Positions 1-8,644 of a stretch of 64,000 nt of DNA are shown in pieces (positions within the stretch are counted from its first letter, which is position 1; the number at the start of each line of letters is the position of its first letter). The notes below the pieces were generated by a model. The model was not told the origin of the DNA, did not search any database, and was given only the letters and a program-made list of their open reading frames with translations. A program made the translations under genes and the position numbers. Source of the stretch: Pontibacter pudoricolor (lineage in GTDB: Bacteria > Bacteroidota > Bacteroidia > Cytophagales > Hymenobacteraceae); NCBI RefSeq assembly GCF_010092985.1, contig NZ_CP048106.1, forward strand, positions 1,736,001-1,800,000. Reading direction: 5' to 3'.

Positions 1-200
1 AAGTAGAAGGCGAAGGCGTAGTGGGTCAGCAACCTACCCTGGAGCCAGGCGAATCGCACGAATACGTATCGGGCTGCAACCTGAAAACCGGAATTGGCAA
101 AATGAGCGGCACTTACTTAATGGAGCGCCTGGTAGATGGAAAGCAGTTCTATGCCACTATTCCTGAATTTACCCTGATCGTACCTTATAAGTTAAATTAA
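1..200 (+). CDS. apaG: ApaG family protein, C-terminal part (cut by window edge)
   Basis: The reading frame is open from base 3 and ends at TAA 198-200, giving about 65 residues. The end resembles the ApaG/DUF525 domain: a PTLEPGESHEYVSG stretch, then KMSGTYLM and a C-terminal FTLIVPY strand. ApaG is a small fibronectin-like beta-sandwich protein historically linked to Co2+/Mg2+ resistance; its biochemical role is not settled. The 5' half and promoter lie outside the window. It is followed on the same strand by a methyltransferase gene after about 118 bp. Confidence 0.85.
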   Translation, partial: VEGEGVVGQQPTLEPGESHEYVSGCNLKTGIGKMSGTYLMERLVDGKQFYATIPEFTLIVPYKLN

Positions 201-318
201 GGGTTGGAGGCTGAAGGTTAAAAGGTTGAATGGCTATTACTGAAATTTACATCCAACGCTTAAACATCCGGCAATCAAACCCTTCAGCTAATCAACTGAA
301 AAGCTTCAACTATAGCCA

Positions 319-1104
319 GTGTCTTATTTCAGCCAAGCCATAGATTACCTGCTTTACAGGGCACGATCCTTTAAACTGCATGGCGTACACTCCCCTTTCG
401 TGTTTAATTTGTACAACCAGGTTATACTGCATGGTGGGTCCTATTATGCTTATCCGCGGGTAGAAGCTGTACGCGAAAACCTGCTGGCTGAAGACCGCAC
501 TATAGAAGTAACCGATTTCGGGGCCGGATCTAAAACGATAAACTATAAAACCCGGAAAGTTGCTGATATCGCCCGCACCTCAGCAAAGCCTGCCAAATTT
601 GGCCAGTTGCTTTTCAGGCTGGTCAATCATTTTCAGCCACGATATGTGTTTGAGCTGGGTACTTCGCTGGGGATAACGACTGCTTATTTAGCTGAAGCAG
701 CCCGTAAAGCGCAGGTGTATACTTTTGAAGGATGCCCAACTATAGCCGGTGTCGCAAAAGAGAATTTCGAATACCTGCATCTCCGCAACGTCGCACAGAT
801 AACCGGCAACCTCGACCAGACACTCCAACCCCAGTTAGAGCAGATACCGAAACTGGACTTTGCTTTTTTTGACGGCAACCACCGATACGAACCCACTATA
901 CGCTATTTCACACAGTGCCTTTCAAAAGTACATGAAAACAGCGTGTTTGTGATAGATGATATCTACTGGTCCCCGGAGATGAAACGTGCCTGGCAGGAGA
1001 TAAAAAATCATCCGCAGGTGGGCCAAACGATTGATCTGTACTTTGTAGGGTTGGTCTTTTTCCGCACTGCTCAACCAAAAGAGCATTTTACGCTGGGTTT
1101 TTAG
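319..1104 (+). CDS. class I SAM-dependent methyltransferase (O-methyltransferase-like)
   Basis: The 261-residue protein has a Rossmann-type SAM site, with glycine-rich motif I ELGTSLG at about 112-118, an acidic FEG strand end near 136, and FFDGNHRY at about 183-190. This matches the catechol/caffeoyl-CoA O-methyltransferase type of fold (known for the family). The N-terminal HGVHSPFVFNLY segment (21-32) is a Bacteroidota-type extension in front of the domain. The start is GTG at 319; no better ATG precedes the conserved N-terminus. Substrate unknown. It converges on kdsA, with a bidirectional terminator hairpin between them. Two CTATAG words lie close by, one just upstream (309-316) and one inside the gene (about 739). 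Confidence 0.75.
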   Translation: MSYFSQAIDYLLYRARSFKLHGVHSPFVFNLYNQVILHGGSYYAYPRVEAVRENLLAEDRTIEVTDFGAGSKTINYKTRKVADIARTSAKPAKFGQLLFRLVNHFQPRYVFELGTSLGITTAYLAEAARKAQVYTFEGCPTIAGVAKENFEYLHLRNVAQITGNLDQTLQPQLEQIPKLDFAFFDGNHRYEPTIRYFTQCLSKVHENSVFVIDDIYWSPEMKRAWQEIKNHPQVGQTIDLYFVGLVFFRTAQPKEHFTLGF

Positions 1105-1186
1105 GAAGATGGCTGATTTCTAAAAGAGGAACTATAGTTTAACTCACAGATCTCCCCCTTTCAGTAAGTCATCAACTATAAAACAA

Positions 1187-1218
1187 AAAGGACAAAAAAC
1201 CGAAGTCCTTTGTCCTTT
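1187..1218. terminator. bidirectional hairpin terminator
   Basis: A perfect 10-bp inverted repeat (aaaggacaaa at 1187-1196, tttgtccttt at 1209-1218) with a 12-nt loop lies between the convergent methyltransferase gene and kdsA. A-rich and T-rich flanks suit termination in both directions. Confidence 0.7.
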
Positions 1219-1239
1219 GTCATACGCTTATTATTAACC

Positions 1240-2052
1240 TTAGCTTATCGCCTGGCGAATTCTGATCAGTTTCTGCATTAAGCCTTCCAGCTGATCTAGA
1301 GGTAGCATATTGGCTCCATCGGATTTGGCAATGCTTGGCTGCGGATGCGTTTCTATGAACAGACCATCAGCTCCTACTGCAATGGCTGCTTTAGCTATAG
1401 TTTCGATCAGGGCTGGTTTACCACCTGTAACCCCGGAGCTTTGGTTTGGCTGCTGTAACGAGTGCGTTACATCCATTACCACAGGCGCCCCCGTCGACTG
1501 CATTTCAGGTAGGTTTCTGAAGTCAACAACCATATCAGAATAACCAAAGCTGTTACCACGGTCAGTTAATATCACCTTTTCGTTGCCTGATTCGCGCACT
1601 TTATCAACAGCAAAACGCATGGCCTCACCAGATAAAAACTGGCCCTTTTTGATATTTACCACTTTGCCTGTGTTGGCTGCAGCTACTAACAGGTCTGTCT
1701 GACGACACAAGAAAGCTGGTATCTGCAGTACATCTACATATTCGGCAGCCATCGCCGCTTCGTGGCTCTCATGTATATCGGTAACAGTAGGCACATCGAA
1801 GGTCTGGCTCACTTTCTGCAGAATGCGCAGCGCTTTTTCGTCGCCGATGCCGGTAAAAGAATCCAAGCGGGAACGGTTGGCTTTTCGGTAAGAGCCTTTA
1901 AAAATGAGCGGAATATGAAGCTTGTCGGTTATAGTTTTTAAGCGTTCTGCAATCTGCATGGCCATTTCTTCGCCTTCTATAGCGCATGGGCCAGCCATTA
2001 AAAAAAAGTTGCCGCTTTGTGTATGGTGTAGTTTCGGAATCTCGAACATCAT
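1240..2052 (-). CDS. kdsA: 3-deoxy-8-phosphooctulonate (Kdo-8-P) synthase
   Basis: Condenses phosphoenolpyruvate with arabinose-5-phosphate to form Kdo-8-phosphate for the LPS inner core; cytoplasmic. The 270-residue TIM-barrel protein shows the family blocks AGPCAIE (20-26), KGSYRKANRS (52-61), DIHE, QIPAFLCRQTDL, NIKKGQF and DVTHSLQQPN. Cys23 in GPCAIE is the ligand typical of the metal-dependent class; non-metal enzymes such as that of E. coli have Asn there. The first codon is MM; either Met could start. An 8-base homopolymer (plus-strand A8, 2000-2007) sits in the gene and the frame remains intact. A TACTTTTG promoter box lies just upstream. Confidence 0.95.
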   Translation of the reverse strand: MMFEIPKLHHTQSGNFFLMAGPCAIEGEEMAMQIAERLKTITDKLHIPLIFKGSYRKANRSRLDSFTGIGDEKALRILQKVSQTFDVPTVTDIHESHEAAMAAEYVDVLQIPAFLCRQTDLLVAAANTGKVVNIKKGQFLSGEAMRFAVDKVRESGNEKVILTDRGNSFGYSDMVVDFRNLPEMQSTGAPVVMDVTHSLQQPNQSSGVTGGKPALIETIAKAAIAVGADGLFIETHPQPSIAKSDGANMLPLDQLEGLMQKLIRIRQAIS

Positions 2053-2075
2053 TTTAAATTTTGATAACTATAGTA

Positions 2076-2083
2076 CAAAAGTA
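2076..2083 (-). promoter_or_regulatory. predicted -7 box for kdsA
   Basis: On the minus strand the sequence reads TACTTTTG, an exact match to the Bacteroidota -7 consensus TAnnTTTG, about 24 bases before the kdsA start. The intervening leader contains one CTATAG word. Confidence 0.5.
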
Positions 2084-2095
2084 CGCATTTAGCAC

Positions 2096-2683
2096 TTATT
2101 TCTTCTGCAGATTGATGAAAAGCTCTCTGCCCTGCCTTGGGGGGATGGAATTGTATGCCCTCCCGAAATGCCTGAAAAGAAAATACGGCTCAAAATACTG
2201 CCTGTACTCTTCAGCTGATCCACCAAACGGAGGGCCTTCGTGTGTAAAGTTAGTATCGAACAGCAAGCCAATAACTTTCCCGCCCGGTACCAAAAGTTCA
2301 GCGCATTTCCGTGCATAAGCGGCGCGCAGGTCTGGCGCAATAGCACAGAAAAACGTTTGTTCAACTATGAGATCATACTGCCCTTGCAGGTCAAAAAAAT
2401 TCTGTAATAACAGCTGCTCTTTAGGGAAGTTCTGCACACGCCTGGCAAAATTTTCGAGGGGCGCAGGAGCCACATCGGCCACAAATACATTTTTAAAGCC
2501 GCTGTTAACTAAATATTCAGCTTCGTAGGCATTTCCGCAACCAGGTATTAAAATGCGCAGGTCTTTGTTTGTAAGCTGGTCGAAATACGTTTTAAGGGGT
2601 GTCGTTATAGTTTGCGCGTCCCACCCGGTCTGGTTATCCTGATAGCGTTGTTGCCAGTAGGCAGCATTAAATTCTTGTTTCAT
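2096..2683 (-). CDS. TPMT-family SAM-dependent methyltransferase
   Basis: A 195-residue protein with the layout of thiopurine S-methyltransferase (TPMT)-like enzymes: N-terminal YWQQRY...GWD (9-22), a TPL segment, SAM motif I IPGCGNAYEAEYL (46-58), an acidic ADVAP strand, and GGxxIGLLFDT. Small soluble class I methyltransferase; in relatives the acceptors are thiols, selenols, halides or unknown. It lies upstream of kdsA on the same strand but kdsA has its own promoter box, so the two need not be co-transcribed. The substrate cannot be assigned from sequence. Confidence 0.8.
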   Translation of the reverse strand: MKQEFNAAYWQQRYQDNQTGWDAQTITTPLKTYFDQLTNKDLRILIPGCGNAYEAEYLVNSGFKNVFVADVAPAPLENFARRVQNFPKEQLLLQNFFDLQGQYDLIVEQTFFCAIAPDLRAAYARKCAELLVPGGKVIGLLFDTNFTHEGPPFGGSAEEYRQYFEPYFLFRHFGRAYNSIPPRQGRELFINLQKK

Positions 2684-2711
2684 GAGGTTAAGATATATAA
2701 TGCAAATGTCT

Positions 2712-2719
2712 TATATTTG
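2712..2719 (+). promoter_or_regulatory. predicted -7 box for the coiled-coil gene at 2781
   Basis: TATATTTG matches TAnnTTTG and lies 61 bases before the ATG at 2781, in the divergent spacer with the TPMT-like gene. No convincing -33 TTTG was found at the usual spacing. Confidence 0.4.
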
Positions 2720-2780
2720 ATACTTTACATGTGCCGAATGTATACACACCGGTCCTAAATCAAAAATATAATCTATACAT

Positions 2781-3722
2781 ATGTCAACGAACACACCCGA
2801 GAACAGAGGTAACAGAAAGCTCCTGATTGTAGGTTTTATCGTCATCCTGACCAGTATAAACGGTATTCTGCTTTATATGAATTATCAGAAAAAGGAGAAA
2901 GCTGAGGAGCAGGAAGAGGTTATCCGGGTGAAAAACACTGAACTGGAGAACCAGATAAAAGTTTACGAAGCCCTGAAAGCTGATTTTGAGCGCCAGAGCC
3001 AGGAACTACAGGCAATGGGCCTTGAGAATGATTCACTTGAGTCGAAGATCGCTGCTATTTCTGCTGACCTGGACCAGTTGCGTGGCTTCCGTAAGAGCAG
3101 CTATACTCTGGCAGATCAGCGCAAGTTCCGCGAAAGAGCGCAGTCTTTTGAGAAACAGCTTATTCAGAAGGATAAGGAAATTGCTAAACTGAAGGAAGAC
3201 AACGAAGTGCTGTTTACGGAAAACACGACCCTGAAAACAACCCAGAACAAGCTTTCCGACAGCCTGATTACCATGAAGTCTACCAACCAGGACCTGACAG
3301 AAAAGGTAAAACTGGCATCTCGCCTGGAGGCTCAGAATGTTAACGTGAACATAATTAACCAGCGCGGCAAAGAGAAAGACGACGATGACAGCGAGTACAG
3401 AGCCAAAACGGTAGACAAGATCAAGGTTTCGTTCAAACTTGCCCAGAATGATGTAGCTCCAAAAGAGCCTAAGACAATTTATATGCGCTTAATTGAGCCT
3501 GATGGAGCTGCATTGTACAACCTTTCTACTGGTTCAGGCACTTTCCAGATTGATGGGGAAGACATGTACTACACTGCCAAGCGTGATATCGTATTTGACA
3601 ACACGCAGCAGCAGGTAAGTTTTGTTTACGCCAAGAACGCGGCCTATAAAAAAGGCCAGCATACTATTGAGCTGTACGCGGACGGTTTCCTTATCGGAAG
3701 AACTTCTTTTGTCCTGAAATAA
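2781..3722 (+). CDS. membrane-anchored coiled-coil protein, function unknown
   Basis: The 313-residue protein has a short basic N-terminus, one hydrophobic membrane segment (about 14-33), then a long charged heptad-rich coiled coil (about 38-195). A short Asp/Glu/Lys linker follows (KEKDDDDSEYR), then a compact beta-rich C-terminal domain (about 210-313) ending in GRTSFVLK. The arrangement predicts a periplasm-facing rod tethered to the inner membrane. I recognise no named family. It is monocistronic, with its own -7 box and a strong terminator directly after the stop. Confidence 0.75.
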   Translation: MSTNTPENRGNRKLLIVGFIVILTSINGILLYMNYQKKEKAEEQEEVIRVKNTELENQIKVYEALKADFERQSQELQAMGLENDSLESKIAAISADLDQLRGFRKSSYTLADQRKFRERAQSFEKQLIQKDKEIAKLKEDNEVLFTENTTLKTTQNKLSDSLITMKSTNQDLTEKVKLASRLEAQNVNVNIINQRGKEKDDDDSEYRAKTVDKIKVSFKLAQNDVAPKEPKTIYMRLIEPDGAALYNLSTGSGTFQIDGEDMYYTAKRDIVFDNTQQQVSFVYAKNAAYKKGQHTIELYADGFLIGRTSFVLK

Positions 3723-3745
3723 CAGGTAACGAACTATAGTTATTG

Positions 3746-3773
3746 AAAGCCCCTGCCCTCGCAGGGGCTTTTT
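3746..3773 (+). terminator. intrinsic terminator
   Basis: A perfect 11-bp stem (aaagcccctgc / gcaggggcttt, 3746-3756 and 3761-3771) with a 4-nt loop runs into a T tract, 24 bases after the stop of the coiled-coil gene. Confidence 0.85.
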
Positions 3774-3779
3774 GCATTT

Positions 3780-4640
3780 ATGGTCTTGAATGCTATAGTT
3801 TACTTTTTTGTCATTTCGACGTCAGGAGAAATCTGAGTTCTATAGTTGGTTATAGTTGCAACTGGAACCAAGCCTTTTATTCCATAGCATTTTCTAATCC
3901 TGGGAGCTCTACTTGCCTATAGTTCTATAGTTGGCTTTGGTGCCCTCACGGCCGGGAGGCCCCGTCTTGGGGGTAGGGGCCCTCGATAAGGGCATCGCGC
4001 GGCGCGAATCTCTTTTGCTCGTTCCTCGCAATGCCTGACGGCACCAGATATTCACAAGGCGCTCAACCCAAAGACTGCGATCTTTCTCATAGCAACAAGT
4101 ATCTATAATTTGAACCGGTAAGCTTCGAGATTTATCGTGGCTATAGTTTCGTAGGGACAGGTCGCGACCTGTCCTGTGCATGGTCTGTAACTATAGCTAA
4201 TTCAGATTTCTCCTTTCGTCGAAATGACAGCTGGGCAAGCAGTAGCAGAAAGTCCCCCTTTGAAGGGGGCAGGGGGATGACAAACAGTAACTATAAAACG
4301 ATAGCCACCAACTATAACTATAGCTGAAATTCCCCTATTGGGAGGGGCAGGGGTGGGTTAAAACAGCAACTATAGACCGATAGCTGAACTATAGCGACTG
4401 CTCAAAAGCTCCTTCCCCTGTTTTTAGGGGAAGGCTGGGAAGGGGTGAAACCACAACTATACAACTATAGCTGCAACTATAGCAATTCCCTTTATCCCAG
4501 AAATACTTTAAATCTCACTTAATTCCGGTTCAGACAATGCCTGTCCTTTCAGGCCAGTTGAGTCGGGAAACTCAACACCATTGTAAGTCGCTCGCGCCAG
4601 CCTAAAATTAACCATAGATCAAACTATAAACTCGCAAACT
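3780..4640. repeat. intergenic repeat island 1 (no gene seen)
   Basis: About 860 bp without a credible gene. It contains, in order: composite repeat A copy 1 (3810-4200), a fold-back of the type TCATTTCGAC...AGGAGAAATCT and its inverse near 4205, G/C-rich palindromes of the cccctttgaaggggg type, and a dense run of AACTATAG/AACTATA words (about 4296-4480). The open frame across 3909-4181 on the minus strand lies in the repeat and is rejected as a gene. The same order of elements recurs at 60.9-61.5 kb. Confidence 0.8.
3810..4200 (+). repeat. composite dispersed repeat A, copy 1
   Basis: Shares ordered blocks with 25190-25570 (inverted) and 60921-61315. The blocks are TCATTTCGA..GAAATCT, ctatagttggttatag, GGAACCAAGCCTTTT, GGGAGCTCT, TTTGGTGCCCTCACGGCC, GGGCATCGCGC, TGCCTGACGGCACC, GGCGCTCAAC..AAAGACTG, TTTATCGTGG and a GGACAGGT palindrome. 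Internal pairing is possible between TGGTGCC (3938-3944) and GGCACCA (4040-4046), and within GGACAGGTCGCGACCTGTCC (4155-4174). Non-coding; the origin may be MITE-like or a structured element. Confidence 0.75.
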
Positions 4641-4651
4641 ATAACCATAAA

Positions 4652-4679
4652 AAAGCCCCTTCTTTCAGGAAGGGGCTTT
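4652..4679 (-). terminator. intrinsic terminator of cphA
   Basis: Perfect 11-bp stem (aaagccccttc 4652-4662, gaaggggcttt 4669-4679), 6-nt loop, with an A run on the plus strand that becomes the U tract for the minus-strand transcript. It lies 48 bases beyond the cphA stop. Confidence 0.8.
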
Positions 4680-4726
4680 AGTCCATCGTTCACAAATTGA
4701 TAGCGTTTTCTATACCTAAGTAAGAT

Positions 4727-7354
4727 CTAATCAACTAACATTTTCCGGTCCTGGATCACTTTAAAATGCTCCACCATCTTCACTGATTCAGAAATATCTT
4801 CCGTAAAAATTGCAATGAAAGAACCAGGCTCTGCACGCTCAAGGGCATAGGCAATAGCACGCATTTCTTCTGGTATAAGCTCAATCTTTACGCCGGTATT
4901 CGTATCTTCTATACCATTTATCAATGGCTGTGTGATCTCATCAGCGGTCTTGCCGCGCAGGTCATTATCAAGCCGTATTATCACTTCGTCAAAAATATTT
5001 CCTGCGGCTTGTCCGAGCTCATAAAAGTCTTCGGTGCGTCGGTCTCCTACCCCGGCAATAATGCCAACCTTATGCTTCACTTCCAGGCTCTCAATAAACT
5101 GCCCTATTGCTTTCAGTCCTCCTACGTTATGGGCATAGTCTACCAGCACCTCAAAATTCGGGAACTTGAACAGGTTCATACGACCCGGAGTTTTAGCCGG
5201 CGATGGTATAAAAGTTCTCAGTGAAGTCTTAATATCCTCGATATCGAAGTGTGAGATATAGCCTGCCAAAGTAGCCGCCAGTATATTTTCGATGTTGAAC
5301 CTGGCACGACCACCAAACGTGAGCGGAACATCACCCACGCGGTCCACACGCAGCTTATAGCTGTTCTTAAATATGGAGATATAGCCGTTCTCGAACACTG
5401 CTGCCAGACCGCCTTTGGCTATATGCTTGAGTATGCGCGGGTTGTTTTCGTCCATGCTAAAGAAGGCTACATTACAGGTTAACCCATCAGCCATTGCATA
5501 TACCAGGTCATCATCCGCATTCAGTACAGCATAGCCGTCAGGGCTCACACTTTTAGGAATTACTGCTTTAACCTGTGCCAGTTCTTCCAGGGTATGAATA
5601 TCGCGGAGCCCCAGGTGGTCGGAGCTTACGTTGGTAACTATACCAATATCGCATTGCTGGAAACCCAGGCCGGATCGAAGCAACCCGCCACGTGCACATT
5701 CCAGCACAGCGAAATTTACGGTCGGGTCTTTCAGCACAAACTCAGCGCTGTAAGAGCCTGTTGTATCGCCTTTCTCGAGCAACTTATCCTGTATATAAAT
5801 ACCGTCTGTGGTAGTATAACCAACCTGGTAACCTTTATGCTTAACCATGTGGGCAATTAAACGCGTGGTGGTGGTTTTACCATTGGTACCAGTTACAGCT
5901 ATAATCGGAATACGTGCCGGCTGACCACGCGGGAAAAGCATATCTATAACAGGCTCGGCCACATTGCGCGGCAACCCATAGGTAGGCGAAATGTGCATTC
6001 TGAAACCTGGAGCAGCATTTACTTCCAGCACCGCACCACGGGCCTCATTCAGCGGTATGGCAATATCGGTTGTCATTATATCAATACCGCAGATATCCAG
6101 GCCTATAATGCCGGCAATCCGTTCCGCCATCAATATATTATAGGGGTCAACCAGGTCCGTAACATCTGTAGCAGTACCACCAGTGCTAATATTGGCTGTA
6201 CTTTTCAAATACACTTCATACCCTTCCGGCACTACCGACTGAGTTTTAAGCTCCATACTTTTCAGCAGGGCCTGGGTATGCTTATCTATTTTTATCCGGG
6301 TAAGCACCTTTTCGTGGCCTATACCTCGTCGTGGGTCTTTGTTTTCTTTATCAATCAGCTGTTTTATAGTTGAGACACCATCACCTACCACCATAGCCGG
6401 TGTGCGCTTGGCTGCCGCTACAAACTTCCCGTTTATTACAAGTAACCTGAAATCGAAACCGGTAATATATTGTTCTACCATAACGGCCTGAGAATACTTA
6501 CGGGCTTCCAAGAAGCCTTTCTTAGCATCGTTCAGGTTCGTGATATTGATGGTTGCTCCCTTACCATGGTTCCCGTCCAGGGGCTTTATAACAAGCGGGA
6601 AACCCAGCCAGGTAACTGCACGCCTTAACTCTTCCTGTGAGTACACTGTGGTGCCTTTCGGAACAGGTATGCCGGCATCGCTCAGCATATCTTTGGTTGC
6701 ATTCTTATCTCCGGCTATCTCTACAGCAAAGCAGGCAGTGCCGCAGGTTAGGGTAGCTTGTATGCGCTTCTGGTATTTCCCATAGCCCAGTTGTATCAGC
6801 GAGTGTCTATCAAGGCGGATGTAAGGGATTCCGCGGCTTACCGCTTCGGTAACTATAGCATAGGTACTTGGTCCGAAATATTCAGCTTCACGGATCTCAT
6901 GCAGCCTTTCCAGGTCATCCCAAAGTTTATACTTTTCACCTTTTATAAGCGCTTCGGTAATGCGCACGGCAGCGTAAGCGGCGTATTCTCCTGCTCTTTC
7001 TTCCTGGTAAGAGAAAATAACGTATACCTCGTGGGAGTTACGGGTTGGGTAGCAACGTCCAAAGCCACTGTCCATACCTGCCATTGTCTGCAGTTCTAAG
7101 GCCATATGCTGCACTACATGCCCGAAGGTAGTACCTTCTTCTATGGTCTTAAAGAAACCACCCTCAACACCCTCTGAAGAGCGATGAGACAACATGCCGG
7201 GAAACATTTTGCGGAGGCGGCTATAAAAATCAGGTAGTTGGTTCGTTAAAACATCACTCTGTTCTTCCAGGTCCAGTTTCAGAACTATAATCTTCGGATG
7301 CTTTACAGACCAGTAGTTAGGTCCGCGCATCACGCGTAAATCAACGATTTTCAT
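4727..7354 (-). CDS. cphA: cyanophycin synthetase
   Basis: Polymerises Asp and Arg into the storage polymer cyanophycin with ATP, without a ribosome. The 875 residues match the usual CphA length. An N-terminal glutamine-synthetase-associated region comes first (SSEGVEGGFF, HVVQHMALELQ). An ATP-grasp domain follows at about 215-480, with PLVIKPLDGNHGKGA and DICGIDIMTTD. A Mur-ligase-like domain starts with the P-loop GTNGKTTTTR at about 487-496 and includes VTNVSSDHLGL and DYAHN. All expected motifs are present. The usual partners, cyanophycinase (cphB) or isoaspartyl dipeptidase, are not in this window; the gene appears monocistronic with its own terminator. Some CphA-like proteins lack proven polymer activity, so the activity remains a family inference. 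Confidence 0.9.
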   Translation of the reverse strand: MKIVDLRVMRGPNYWSVKHPKIIVLKLDLEEQSDVLTNQLPDFYSRLRKMFPGMLSHRSSEGVEGGFFKTIEEGTTFGHVVQHMALELQTMAGMDSGFGRCYPTRNSHEVYVIFSYQEERAGEYAAYAAVRITEALIKGEKYKLWDDLERLHEIREAEYFGPSTYAIVTEAVSRGIPYIRLDRHSLIQLGYGKYQKRIQATLTCGTACFAVEIAGDKNATKDMLSDAGIPVPKGTTVYSQEELRRAVTWLGFPLVIKPLDGNHGKGATINITNLNDAKKGFLEARKYSQAVMVEQYITGFDFRLLVINGKFVAAAKRTPAMVVGDGVSTIKQLIDKENKDPRRGIGHEKVLTRIKIDKHTQALLKSMELKTQSVVPEGYEVYLKSTANISTGGTATDVTDLVDPYNILMAERIAGIIGLDICGIDIMTTDIAIPLNEARGAVLEVNAAPGFRMHISPTYGLPRNVAEPVIDMLFPRGQPARIPIIAVTGTNGKTTTTRLIAHMVKHKGYQVGYTTTDGIYIQDKLLEKGDTTGSYSAEFVLKDPTVNFAVLECARGGLLRSGLGFQQCDIGIVTNVSSDHLGLRDIHTLEELAQVKAVIPKSVSPDGYAVLNADDDLVYAMADGLTCNVAFFSMDENNPRILKHIAKGGLAAVFENGYISIFKNSYKLRVDRVGDVPLTFGGRARFNIENILAATLAGYISHFDIEDIKTSLRTFIPSPAKTPGRMNLFKFPNFEVLVDYAHNVGGLKAIGQFIESLEVKHKVGIIAGVGDRRTEDFYELGQAAGNIFDEVIIRLDNDLRGKTADEITQPLINGIEDTNTGVKIELIPEEMRAIAYALERAEPGSFIAIFTEDISESVKMVEHFKVIQDRKMLVD

Positions 7355-7672
7355 GTATCAGGTATTGGTAAGCAATTACAATTAGCTTTAAGCAAAGAAT
7401 ATTTCTCAGGTCCGGTTCGACACGATGTCAAAAATTCTATCTGCTCTGTTTATTTAGCTAAGAATAGGCTTTGTATGCCATTTCTATATACAAGCTGGTG
7501 GTGTATTAAGATAAATACGTTAGTAAATGATAACCTGATTACGAAGAAATGGCACAAAAGATTAATCTGAACAGGAATATTAATGCTGTTTCTGAAGGGT
7601 TTGAATTAACTGCCAGATACAGAAAAAGATACTATAGCAATTAACGGGTTTAAAGAGATGGGCAGCAAAACA
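7355..7672. other. 318-bp spacer between cphA and tRNA-Cys terminator
   Basis: No recognised gene. It should contain the cphA promoter (minus strand), but no exact TAnnTTTG box was found; TATTCTTTG with a 3-base spacer is the nearest match. A 31-codon plus-strand frame (7549-7644, ATG GCA CAA AAG) encodes a basic peptide ending YRKRYYSN with a weak purine-rich stretch before it. I do not recognise it and treat it as doubtful. Confidence 0.4.
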
Positions 7673-7706
7673 AAACGCCCCGGTTGTAAAAACAACCGGG
7701 GCGTTT
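7673..7706 (-). terminator. intrinsic terminator after tRNA-Cys
   Basis: Perfect 15-bp stem (aaacgccccggttgt 7673-7687, acaaccggggcgttt 7692-7706) with a 4-nt A loop, starting only 6 bases beyond the tRNA 3' end. Confidence 0.85.
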
Positions 7707-7712
7707 AAAAAG

Positions 7713-7783
7713 AGGTAACGAGCGGATTCGAACCGCTGTAGCAGCTTTTGCAGAGCTGAGCCTAGCCACTCGGCCACGTTACC
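7713..7783 (-). tRNA. tRNA-Cys (anticodon GCA)
   Basis: The reverse complement folds as a 71-nt tRNA. The acceptor stem is GGTAACG/CGTTACC and the D arm is GCCGAGTGGCTAGGC. The anticodon stem CAGCT/AGCTG encloses loop CTGCAAA (anticodon GCA). The T arm GCGG/CCGC encloses TTCGAATC. The discriminator base is U73, the identity element of cysteine tRNAs. CCA is not encoded. A promoter and a terminator sit tightly on either side. Confidence 0.95.
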
Positions 7784-7798
7784 CTGTTATTGGGTGTG

Positions 7799-7829
7799 CA
7801 AATATACACAGAGTTGTATGCTTGTCAAA
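7799..7829 (-). promoter_or_regulatory. promoter of tRNA-Cys
   Basis: On the minus strand a TTTG (-33 element, plus 7826-7829) is followed after 19 bases by TATATTTG (-7 element, plus 7799-7806). This is the consensus Bacteroidota architecture. The tRNA begins 15 bases after the -7 box. Confidence 0.75.
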
Positions 7830-7912
7830 CTATAAGAGCAAGAAATTTTATATAACTGTACTAAGTCAGGCCTTATCAGCTAGTTAGATTTTTATAGTCG
7901 TACCGATACCTC

Positions 7913-8506
7913 CTAAGCTTCTTTCTCCTGCTTGCTATATTTCTTCAGTTGCTCTACCATTTTCTTGGCTGTTGCACTATAATCAGTTTTATACTTCGCC
8001 ATTAATTCCTCCCGCGTCGTTTCAGCACCTTTCTTCTGCTTCTCCCACAGCACCGATAATGTTGCAAAAGGGGGCAACAGTATACCCATGTCATTGTAAA
8101 AGTTACTGATATTGGCAATAATATGCTGGGCTCCGTCAGAATCACCGGTAATTACAATACCGCCGGTTTTACCGCGCAGCCTCGACTCCTTTCCTTCCAG
8201 TATTTCATCGTGCAATTCATCCAGTCGTTCAATCACCTTTTGTATTTCCGATGACTGGTTATTCCACCAGATAGGAGTAGCTAAAATGATGATATCAGAT
8301 TCCAACAGTTTCTGAAGTATACCCGGCCATTGATCTCCTGAACCCATGTTGCTATAAGTTCCCGGAAGTATAGTATGCTCTACCAGTTTAATAATAGTAC
8401 AGTCTATGCCATGCTCCTTTAAAACTGAAGAAAGAAATTCTGATAAAACTTCAGTGTTGGAAAGGCCTTCTTTTTTCAGCGTTCCCAGGAGTATAACTGC
8501 TTTCAT
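7913..8506 (-). CDS. NAD(P)H-dependent FMN reductase / flavodoxin-fold oxidoreductase
   Basis: A 197-residue flavodoxin-like protein. The N-terminus MKAVILLGTLKKEGLSNTE is a phosphate-binding loop for FMN, and LATPIWWNNQS (about 74-85) is the second FMN loop seen in the FMN_red/WrbA-like group. GGIVITGDSDGAQ follows (about 114-126). The lysine-rich C-terminus is typical of soluble cytoplasmic members. Likely a flavin- or quinone-reducing enzyme; the partner is unknown. Monocistronic. Confidence 0.8.
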   Translation of the reverse strand: MKAVILLGTLKKEGLSNTEVLSEFLSSVLKEHGIDCTIIKLVEHTILPGTYSNMGSGDQWPGILQKLLESDIIILATPIWWNNQSSEIQKVIERLDELHDEILEGKESRLRGKTGGIVITGDSDGAQHIIANISNFYNDMGILLPPFATLSVLWEKQKKGAETTREELMAKYKTDYSATAKKMVEQLKKYSKQEKEA

Positions 8507-8644
8507 AAGTAGAGCTGATTGATGTGTTACTAAGCTCTTAAACTATAACACAAAGATTAAGTTTAGCACCGGGTTACATACCTGCAGCCCAAGAGAGTAA
8601 TGTCATCGTTATATCTTAGGAATAATCACTTTGGTTAAAAACAA

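Noticed and set aside
3909..4181. A 90-codon open frame on the minus strand, and similar frames at 25246-25515 and 60801-60983
   Set aside because: They lie inside repeat A or its flanks, read from opposite strands in different copies, and show Arg/Pro-rich low-complexity translation.
4296..4480. Dense AACTATAG words as a possible CRISPR array
   Set aside because: The words are 8-10 bases, irregularly spaced, and separated by other repeats; there are no regular spacers and no cas genes.
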